A DNA stretch of 11,093 nt. It comes from DASPMP01 sp035758925 (lineage in GTDB: Bacteria > Gemmatimonadota > Gemmatimonadetes > Gemmatimonadales > Gemmatimonadaceae). The stretch is from positions 1-11,093 of the forward strand of contig DASTVV010000129.1 of the NCBI GenBank assembly GCA_035758925.1, given 5' to 3'. The notes under the pieces were generated by a model, which saw nothing but the letters and a program-made list of their open reading frames with translations, was not told the DNA's origin and did not search any database. Position numbers and translations under genes: made by a program. This document shows positions 5,827-11,093 of this stretch, one piece after another (the stretch's first letter is position 1; each line of letters opens with the position of its first letter).

Positions 5827-6930
5827 ATGCCGTCTCGTGGGTTCGCCTTAGCGATAATCTCGGTTGTAGCGCTCGCCGCGTGCGGTACGCGGCCGGATGC
5901 GAAGGCGTCCGATGGTGACTCCGGCAAGTCCGCCAACGGAGAAGTCGCGAAGAAGCGCTCCAAGGGCGGGCCACCGGGCGCTGCGGGCGAGGCGAAGTTC
6001 ACCTCGTCCGACACCACGTCGGTGCATGCACACCTGATTTCCGGACGGACCAAGCACGACAGCGTCTCGTATCGCGCGGCCATACGCCGCGGCGCTGCGG
6101 CTGCGGCGAAGTGGCCAGACGGGCCAGCTCCTCTCGAGGGGTCCATCATTCCGGCCAAGCGCATCGTCGCGTTCTATGGCAACCCGCTGTCGACGAGGAT
6201 GGGGGTGCTTGGCGAGTATCCTGTAGACGAGATGCTGAAGAAGCTCGACCAGGCCGTCGCCGAATGGGAAAAAGCGGATCCGACTACGCCCGTCCAGCCC
6301 GCCTTGCATCTGGTGACGGTCGTGGCGCAGGGTGCGCCGGGAAAGGACGGCATGTATCGCCTGCGCATGGACACGTCGCTGATCGAGAAGGTCTATGGAT
6401 GGGCGCAGCGGAAGAACGCGATCATGTTCCTGGACATCCAGGTCGGACGGAGCACGCTGCAGGCTGAGCTGCCGCGGCTGATGCCGTTCCTGGCACGTCC
6501 CAATGTGCATCTCGCGGTGGACCCCGAGTTCTCGATGCACTACGAGCGCGAAGGGATGCGGCCCGGTCAGAAGATCGGAATGATGGATGCCGCCGACGTC
6601 AACTTTGCGTCCAAGACGCTGTCACAGCTCGTGACCGAGAAGAAATTGCCGCCCAAGATGCTCATCGTGCACCGCTTCACGCGGAAGATGGTCACGAACG
6701 CGTCGCAGATCCGGCTGGATCCCAATGTCCAGATCATCATGAACATGGACGGCTGGGGACCACCGTGGCTCAAGTTCGATTCATATCGCGACTACGAAGT
6801 GACGGAGCCGGTGCAGTTCACCGGGTTCAAGATCTTCTTCCACAACGACGTCAGGAAAGGCGACGCGTTGCTGACGCCCAACGAAGTGATTCGCCTTTTG
6901 CCGCGCCCGATCTACATCCAGTACCAGTAG
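5827..6930 (+). CDS. Uncharacterised lipoprotein
   Basis: A 367-residue protein starting at ATG 5827; a TTG 45 bases upstream is in frame but would bury the signal peptide. The first 19 residues (MPSRGFALAIISVVALAAC) form a lipoprotein signal with lipobox LAAC and Cys19. A low-complexity Lys/Gly/Ser linker follows. The folded part starts near VAFYGNPLSTRMGVLGEYP. It continues with LHLVTVVAQGAPGKDG, a segment IMFLDIQVGRSTLQAELP, HLAVDPEFSM, and a C-terminal MLIVHRFTRKMV and IIMNMDGWGPP. Alternating hydrophobic strands ending in charged residues (FLDIQ, LAVDPEF, IVHRF, IMNMDG) look like a TIM-barrel arrangement, possibly glycoside-hydrolase-like, but I do not recognise the family. It follows the SDR gene by 45 bases on the same strand and ends before a strong hairpin. 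It is envelope-anchored; function unknown. Confidence 0.8.
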   Translation: MPSRGFALAIISVVALAACGTRPDAKASDGDSGKSANGEVAKKRSKGGPPGAAGEAKFTSSDTTSVHAHLISGRTKHDSVSYRAAIRRGAAAAAKWPDGPAPLEGSIIPAKRIVAFYGNPLSTRMGVLGEYPVDEMLKKLDQAVAEWEKADPTTPVQPALHLVTVVAQGAPGKDGMYRLRMDTSLIEKVYGWAQRKNAIMFLDIQVGRSTLQAELPRLMPFLARPNVHLAVDPEFSMHYEREGMRPGQKIGMMDAADVNFASKTLSQLVTEKKLPPKMLIVHRFTRKMVTNASQIRLDPNVQIIMNMDGWGPPWLKFDSYRDYEVTEPVQFTGFKIFFHNDVRKGDALLTPNEVIRLLPRPIYIQYQ

Positions 6931-6940
6931 CGCGTCCTGA

Positions 6941-6978
6941 ACGACAAAGCTCCTCTCGCAGCGAGAGGAGCTTGTCGT
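6941..6978. terminator. Strong hairpin between convergent genes (two-way terminator)
   Basis: ACGAC, one bulged A, AAGCTCCTCTCGC (6947-6959), a single A, then GCGAGAGGAGCTT (6961-6973) and GTCGT form an 18-bp near-perfect stem. It lies 10 bases after the lipoprotein stop and 38 bases before the stop of the opposing DUF4142 gene. No strong T-run follows on either side. Confidence 0.8.
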
Positions 6979-7016
6979 GACACGAGCTATTCCGTGGGGT
7001 GCGCGGAATTCGGAGG

Positions 7017-7640
7017 TCAGGTCGCGGTGTCCAGCTTCGCGCGGACTTCCTTTGCCTTGGTGAGGTGCGCATCGACTTTCGCGATCGCCTTTTCCAGCGC
7101 GGTGCGGACTTCGGTGTCCGTAGTCTTCGCCGCGTCGCGCAGCTTCTGCAGTACCGTTTCGTGCCCGGAGACCATCTTGTCCATGTAGTTCTTGTCCCAG
7201 TCGGCGCCCGCCGGCTTCTCCGTCAGCTCCTTCAGGGCGTCAGTGGCGCCGGTCGCCAGCTGTTGCACGTCGCTCGCGGTGGTGTCCGCGGAGACTTTCA
7301 GCTTGGTGCCAAGCTTCTTCGTCTCGGCGAGCATCTTCTCGTGATCGGTGACCATCATGCGGGCGAAGGCCTTCACATCGCCGTTCTTCGCCTTCTTCAC
7401 CGCCAGCTTCCCGAGTTTGACCTCGTCATTGTTGGCGGTCGTGGCGTAGCCGATGATCACCGGGTTCGACCACGTCGTCGTCGGGGTCATCCTCGACATG
7501 GCGGTGTCCACCATGTTCCCGACCTTGTTGAGCGCGGTGTCCACGGTGCCGCCCGCCGTCTGCTCGGTTTTGCCTTTGCAGGCCGCGAGCGCGACCACGA
7601 CGGCGATGCCGGCGACTGCCGGCTTTGTCAGTCTCAGCAT
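7017..7640 (-). CDS. DUF4142 lipoprotein
   Basis: 207 residues from ATG 7640, chosen over GTG 7652 because GGAG lies 6 bases before it. The N-terminus MLRLTKPAVAGIAVVVALAAC is a lipoprotein signal (lipobox LAAC, Cys21). The mature part is a ferritin-like helical DUF4142 domain (PF13628). Recognisable parts are IIGYATTANNDEVKLGKLAVKKA, then FARMMVTDHEKMLAETKKLG, then DKNYMDKMVSGHETVLQKL and a C-terminal KVDAHLTKAKEVRAKL. The conserved histidines of DHEKM, SGHET and DAHL are present. Family members are exported or outer-membrane-associated proteins of unknown biochemical function, often linked with stress or exopolysaccharide phenotypes. Between the lipobox and the domain is a Thr/Ala-rich linker. 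It stands alone on its strand, convergent with the uncharacterised lipoprotein. The 134-base gap upstream should hold its promoter, but no clear motif is seen. Confidence 0.88.
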   Translation of the reverse strand: MLRLTKPAVAGIAVVVALAACKGKTEQTAGGTVDTALNKVGNMVDTAMSRMTPTTTWSNPVIIGYATTANNDEVKLGKLAVKKAKNGDVKAFARMMVTDHEKMLAETKKLGTKLKVSADTTASDVQQLATGATDALKELTEKPAGADWDKNYMDKMVSGHETVLQKLRDAAKTTDTEVRTALEKAIAKVDAHLTKAKEVRAKLDTAT

Positions 7641-7646
7641 TTGGAT

Positions 7647-7650
7647 CTCC
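7647..7650 (-). promoter_or_regulatory. Ribosome binding site that sets the DUF4142 start
   Basis: GGAG on the minus strand, 6 bases before ATG 7640. The alternative GTG at 7652 overlaps this site and has no good site of its own. Confidence 0.6.
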
Positions 7651-7774
7651 ACAAGGGTTACGAAGCAGTCTCCATTGGCATGTGTCGCGCCGAGGTCGTC
7701 GGGGAACCGCGAATGCCGCTCACACGAGCTCGGTCAGAGCCGTAGTCGACCATTCTCCGCGACACGTGACGCCG

Positions 7775-8437
7775 TTACGTCTTCGCTCTGAACTCCGGCG
7801 GACGCTCGCGGTGTGCCTCGTGCAGCGCGCGCCTGGTGCCCTGTACGTCGAGGTCCGCGAGATAGACGGGGCTGCCCGGCTGTTGGCGCCAGGAGTCATC
7901 GAGGCTGCCGGCGTCCACGGCGTCGAAACCCAGCTCGTTGACCAGCTTGATCACCACTTCCTTATCGAAGTGGCTGTCGCCGGCGACGGGCAGCGCGATA
8001 CGCTGCGGGTCGCCCTTGGGACGTCCGAGGTCGCGGAGGTGCGCGAACTGGATGTTGTTGAACGCCTTCACCACGCGTCGGCCGAGGCGGCCGGCCACCC
8101 ACCTGCTCTCGGGCTCGCCGGATTCGATCTCATCGATGCGACCGTCCCGCTGCGGGTAGTAGTTGCCCGTGTCCACGACCACGGTATCGTCGCAACCATG
8201 CGCGAAGAGCCCGGTCGGCAGGTTGCGGACACCCTTCTCGGGGATGGTGACGATGACGACGTCCTTTCCGTGCGCGGCTTCGTCGACCGTCGCCGGCTTC
8301 GCGCCCGTCTCGCTCGCGACCGCGCCAAGCGTGTCGGGTCCCCGAGAGTTGGCGACTTCCACGTCGTGACCAAGGTCGTGCAGCCTGCGGGCGAGTGTGC
8401 CGCCGATGTGGCCCGCTCCGATGATGCCGATCTTCAT
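7775..8437 (-). CDS. NADP-binding oxidoreductase, F420-dependent NADP reductase-like
   Basis: 220 residues from ATG 8437. The N-terminus MKIGIIGAGHIGGTLARRL has the Rossmann GxGxxG (Gly7, Gly9, Gly12). It is followed by strand two ending in VANSRGPDTL, where Asn-Ser-Arg suits the 2'-phosphate of NADP. Further family features are DVVIVTIPEKGVRNLP, the VVDTGNYYPQRDG segment and VVKAFNNIQFAHL. These match the NADPH:F420 oxidoreductase-type dinucleotide-binding family (PF03807). Many members outside archaea and actinobacteria have no proven F420 use, so the hydride partner is uncertain. The protein is cytoplasmic. Length is normal for the family. It lies 54 bases downstream of the META-domain gene on the same strand and could share its transcript. 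The perfect ribosome binding site upstream decides the start; an ORF extension to 8458 is rejected. Confidence 0.88.
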   Translation of the reverse strand: MKIGIIGAGHIGGTLARRLHDLGHDVEVANSRGPDTLGAVASETGAKPATVDEAAHGKDVVIVTIPEKGVRNLPTGLFAHGCDDTVVVDTGNYYPQRDGRIDEIESGEPESRWVAGRLGRRVVKAFNNIQFAHLRDLGRPKGDPQRIALPVAGDSHFDKEVVIKLVNELGFDAVDAGSLDDSWRQQPGSPVYLADLDVQGTRRALHEAHRERPPEFRAKT

Positions 8438-8440
8438 TCT

Positions 8441-8446
8441 TCCTCC
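8441..8446 (-). promoter_or_regulatory. Ribosome binding site of the F420-reductase-like gene
   Basis: GGAGGA on the minus strand, 3 bases before AAG-less spacing to ATG 8437 (GGAGGA, AGA, ATG). It rules out the in-frame start 21 bases upstream, which would include this site in the coding sequence. Confidence 0.7.
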
Positions 8447-8491
8447 ACGGGATGGCATCCCGTGTTGTCCGCAATGCGCGCGCCCCGGTAA

Positions 8492-9037
8492 TCAGCGCTG
8501 GCGTGTCTGCGTCTCTCGCTGCCACACCGAGACACTGCCGTCGGGCACATGGAGCGACAGCTGTCCGCTCGCGAACTGATAGGAGCGAGCGCTGGTCACG
8601 TCGTGGGCGACGCGATCGGACAGGGAGCCCGCGGGACACGCGGCGCGCGTCATGGCCAGCGGTCCGATGGTGACCGTGCCACCATGGCGTTGGCTGTCGT
8701 GGTTGTCTTCGTACGGTCCGTTGGCGCGGTTGCAGTCCAGCCGCATGTATGCGATGCCGCCTTCGGAATCGAAGGCGAGCGTGTACTTCGAAGGATCGTC
8801 GGGTCGGGCGGCGCCCTGCGCCTTGGACTGCAGCGAGACGAGACGCCAGTGCGTGCCGGCGAGGTTGTCAGGCGTTGTGGTGTCGGTTGCGACCGCGCCG
8901 CTGGCGGACGAAGCCGTGCGCGACCGTTCCTGGTCGGCCGCGCGTTCGCGCGAGCACGCCGTCAACCAGGCCGTCGTTGCGATGCAGAGCGTACATGTCG
9001 TGAGTCGCGCGGCCGCGATGGTGATTCGCCGAGTCAT
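8492..9037 (-). CDS. META-domain (HslJ-like) lipoprotein
   Basis: 181 residues from ATG 9037, with AGGAGG 5 bases upstream. The N-terminal 28 residues form a rather long lipoprotein signal ending in the lipobox LTAC (Cys28). A Ser/Thr/Ala linker of about 30 residues follows. The META domain (PF03724) starts at LAGTHWRLVSLQ. It then has YTLAFDSEGGIAYMRLDCNRANGPYE, broken here as the family strand pattern ending in the C-N-x-x-x-G element, followed by GTVTIGPLAMTRAACP and a terminal YQFASGQLSLHVPDG. META domains occur in HslJ, a heat-induced E. coli protein linked to novobiocin resistance, and in other envelope proteins whose activity is unknown. Three cysteines precede the lipobox or fall in the domain, so a disulphide between the CNRANG and RAACP cysteines is plausible. 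The gene diverges from the helicase gene. Confidence 0.87.
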   Translation of the reverse strand: MTRRITIAAARLTTCTLCIATTAWLTACSRERAADQERSRTASSASGAVATDTTTPDNLAGTHWRLVSLQSKAQGAARPDDPSKYTLAFDSEGGIAYMRLDCNRANGPYEDNHDSQRHGGTVTIGPLAMTRAACPAGSLSDRVAHDVTSARSYQFASGQLSLHVPDGSVSVWQRETQTRQR

Positions 9038-9161
9038 CCTGTCCTCCTGGAGCCCCCGCAGTCCGAGCGCGCAATGCGCGGGCCGTCCGGAATTGAAAGG
9101 ATTGCTGGCGCCGTGAATTGGCGTCGCCCTTGTCAGGTCCCGGCCTTAGTCTTCGTGTGCA
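9038..9161. promoter_or_regulatory. Divergent intergenic region between META and helicase genes
   Basis: This gap holds the META ribosome binding site (9043-9048 on the minus strand). It also has CGCGCA-A-TGCGCG, a 6-bp inverted repeat near 9068-9080, and TTGAAA at 9093-9098. TTGAAA could serve as a -35 for the helicase gene, but no good -10 lies at 16-18 bases from it. Promoters for both genes are expected here; none is convincingly identified. Confidence 0.3.
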
Positions 9162-11093
9162 GTGTCGCACACCCCCACGCCATCCCAGCGCGACGCAATC
9201 GAGGCCACCCTCCGGCCTCTGCTTGTCGTCGCCGGACCGGGCTCCGGCAAGACGTTCTGTCTCATCGAGCGCATCCGCTTTCTCATCGCGCGACATGAGG
9301 TAGCGCCGGAACGCATCTGCGCGTTCACGTTCACCAATAAGGCCGCCGAGGAGATTGCCGCACGCCTGGAGCAGCTGGGCCCCAGCGCGTCACTGGTGAA
9401 GCGCACCACCATCCACAAGTTCTGCGTCGACCTGCTGCGCGAGCACGGACGTCGCGTGGGGGTCGAGCCGGGCTTCGGCATCGCCGACGACGAATACCAG
9501 ATGCAGGTGCTGTGGCGCCTGGAGGCGAATCCGAAAAAGCGCGAGGCACTGCCCAAGCGATTCTCGCTGCACAGACTGCGTGGCGATGAGCTGTTTCGTG
9601 AAGCGGCGTCTCGTCTCGAACAGTACGAGCGGTTGCTGCGACGCGAGAACCTGCTGGACTTCGACATGCTGCTGCTCAAGACGCGCGAGCTGATGCTGCA
9701 CGTGGACGACGTCGCCAATCTGGTTCGGGCCCGCTGGGGCGCCGTTCTGGTGGATGAGTTTCAGGATCTGAATCCGGTCCAGTACGACGTCCTTCACGCC
9801 CTCACGCGCAGCCATGGCAACGTGTTCGCGGTGGGAGACTACGACCAGTCGATCTACGGCTGGGCGGGCGCGCAGCCCGAGCTGTTCGAGAAGTTCATGA
9901 ACGACTTTGGTGTCGTCGCGCCGATCGCGCTGCTCGAGAACCGCCGCTGTCCGAAGCACATCTTCGAGCTGGCGCGCCGCTTCGTCGAGACGAACCCATT
10001 GCTCCCCGGGCTGGGCGGCCGCGCCGACCTCGTCGCGAGGAAGGAATCCGTCCACCGGATCCAGGCGCTCAGCTTCGGGTCAGCGGACGGCGAAGTCGAG
10101 TGGATCATTCGCGACATGCAGCGGCAGCGCGAAGACCATGGGCTGGCCTGGGGCGACTTCGCGCTCCTGTATCGCAAGCACGAGATCGGCAACATCGCGG
10201 AGCCGTCCCTTCTCGCTGCCGGAATCCCATGCCGCCTGGCGCACGGTCGGGCCATCGCCGAGGACCCGGTGGTGCGCTACGTGTCAGCGGCGCTGCGTGT
10301 CATCGCCGAACCGCGCGACGACATCCACAAGGAGACGTTCCTCGGCCTCGTCCTGCCCAAGACGCTGCGCGACGTCGTCAAGGCGGAAGCGGAGGCAAAT
10401 TGCGAAGCGCCCATCGACCGGCTGCGGCGGATGTCCCGCAGCCTTCCGCGCGACGACGAGGACGGCAAGAAGCTGCGGCGGGCATTCTATGCGCTGCGCA
10501 ACTTCGGCGCTCTGGGCCGCCGCCACACGGACGTCTCGGCGCTCATCGAGGAACTGCTTTCGAACAGGGTGGGGGAGTACCGCACGCCGCTCGAGCGCCA
10601 GCACCACCTGATCAGCGATCCGGAAACGCTGCTCGAGGCGCGCACCCTGGCATTTCGCATCGAGAGCGCGATCAGGCACGACCGGCCCGTGATCGTGCCG
10701 CACTTGGATGGAGCGGAGATCCCCGTGAAGGCCATTCTTCACGGGATTGGCGTGCGTCAGGTCCATGTCGGCGCAGGTCTTCGGCTATCCACATCCAGCT
10801 CGCAACTCACAGCTGACAGCTCGCAGCTCACAGCTATGAGTCCGGAGCGCATTTCTGGCGGCGACGCTCCCGAGGTTGGCCTTCCAATCGCGATCTTCAA
10901 GGCCGGTCAGATCCTGGCCAGCCGCAAGTTCGCCGAGACGTTCCGAGACTACACCGCGATCGACCTCGAGACCACCGGCAGGGACGCCGAAAGTTGTCAC
11001 GTGGTGGAGATCGCCGCCGTGCGCGTGCGGCGCGGACAGCCGGTCGCCGAATTCAGCTCGCTAGTGAAGCCCGGCGTCCCGATCCCAGCGGAC
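9162..11093 (+). CDS. UvrD/PcrA-like DNA helicase with internal DnaQ-like exonuclease domain, 3' end cut by window
   Basis: 644 codons are open from GTG 9162 to the window edge; a TAG at 9147 limits the start, and no good ribosome binding site is seen. The N-terminal half is superfamily 1A helicase. It has a Q-motif-like TPSQRDAIEA (6-15), Walker A GPGSGKT (25-31), motif Ia FTNKAAEEI (57-65), Walker B VDEFQD (197-202), motif III GDYDQSIYGWAGA (225-237) and motif IV LLENRRCP (257-264). Motif III has Ala235 where PcrA/UvrD have Arg. Residues about 265-540 resemble the 2A/2B region. After a repeat-encoded linker (546-559) a DEDD exonuclease begins: YTAIDLETTG with Asp601 and Glu603 as the first metal ligands, then VVEIAAVRVRRG. 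Helicase motifs V and VI are not present and should lie beyond the window. The fusion suggests coupled unwinding and 3'-5' degradation in DNA repair. The ExoI-type first motif and all four seen helicase motifs look functional. Confidence 0.92.
   Translation, partial: MSHTPTPSQRDAIEATLRPLLVVAGPGSGKTFCLIERIRFLIARHEVAPERICAFTFTNKAAEEIAARLEQLGPSASLVKRTTIHKFCVDLLREHGRRVGVEPGFGIADDEYQMQVLWRLEANPKKREALPKRFSLHRLRGDELFREAASRLEQYERLLRRENLLDFDMLLLKTRELMLHVDDVANLVRARWGAVLVDEFQDLNPVQYDVLHALTRSHGNVFAVGDYDQSIYGWAGAQPELFEKFMNDFGVVAPIALLENRRCPKHIFELARRFVETNPLLPGLGGRADLVARKESVHRIQALSFGSADGEVEWIIRDMQRQREDHGLAWGDFALLYRKHEIGNIAEPSLLAAGIPCRLAHGRAIAEDPVVRYVSAALRVIAEPRDDIHKETFLGLVLPKTLRDVVKAEAEANCEAPIDRLRRMSRSLPRDDEDGKKLRRAFYALRNFGALGRRHTDVSALIEELLSNRVGEYRTPLERQHHLISDPETLLEARTLAFRIESAIRHDRPVIVPHLDGAEIPVKAILHGIGVRQVHVGAGLRLSTSSSQLTADSSQLTAMSPERISGGDAPEVGLPIAIFKAGQILASRKFAETFRDYTAIDLETTGRDAESCHVVEIAAVRVRRGQPVAEFSSLVKPGVPIPAD
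10796..10837 (+). repeat. Six-copy 7-bp tandem repeat inside the helicase gene
   Basis: CAGCTCG, CAACTCA, CAGCTGA, CAGCTCG, CAGCTCA, CAGCTAT lie head to tail. Because 21 is the smallest multiple of both 7 and 3, the array encodes a 7-residue repeat, SSQLTAD then SSQLTAM (residues 546-559). It falls between the helicase 2B-like region and the exonuclease domain and keeps the frame. Confidence 0.85.

Noticed and set aside
5103..5918. 271-codon plus-strand frame spanning the SDR/lipoprotein junction
   Set aside because: Arg-rich and without recognisable motifs; both real genes in this stretch are well supported in other frames.
7641..7774. Possible small gene or RNA between DUF4142 and the F420-reductase-like gene
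   Set aside because: No start with a ribosome binding site and no stable symmetric structure was found; it is treated as promoter space with nothing identified.

Overview
The window is GC-rich, gene-dense bacterial chromosome. Short intergenic gaps, many small lipoproteins, a DUF1080 protein, a DUF4142 protein and scattered degenerate 7-bp tandem repeats would fit a Gemmatimonadota-like organism. That assignment is inference: there is no rRNA or marker gene here. I see no tRNA, rRNA, CRISPR array, transposase or phage gene. No gap without a gene exceeds 300 bases.

Layout. Left block, minus strand: an AI-2E/PerM-family membrane protein, cut by the window edge, and upstream of it a secreted DUF1080 (3-keto-disaccharide hydrolase family) protein. 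Diverging from the latter, across a short promoter region with a TTGTG/CACAA inverted repeat, is an exported acetamidase/formamidase-like protein (plus). It converges on a serine/threonine protein kinase with a C-terminal BRCT domain (minus). The gap between them is a long imperfect hairpin built from 7-bp repeats, and the kinase reading frame ends inside one arm.

Centre, plus strand: a bacterioferritin-like four-helix protein, then an NAD(P)-binding SDR/epimerase that appears to start at CTG, 4 bases after the ferritin stop, then an uncharacterised lipoprotein. This run ends at a strong hairpin shared with a convergent DUF4142 lipoprotein (minus).

Right block: minus-strand genes for a META-domain (HslJ-like) lipoprotein and an F420/NADP-oxidoreductase-like protein. 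Diverging from them is a large plus-strand UvrD/PcrA-like helicase, cut by the right edge. It carries a DnaQ-like 3'-5' exonuclease domain after helicase motif IV. A six-copy 7-bp repeat array lies in frame inside this gene, just before the exonuclease domain.

Most genes are envelope or stress-type functions with no single shared pathway. The most interesting points are the kinase-BRCT fusion, the helicase-exonuclease fusion, and two unrelated heptamer arrays, both of which contribute coding sequence to a protein.
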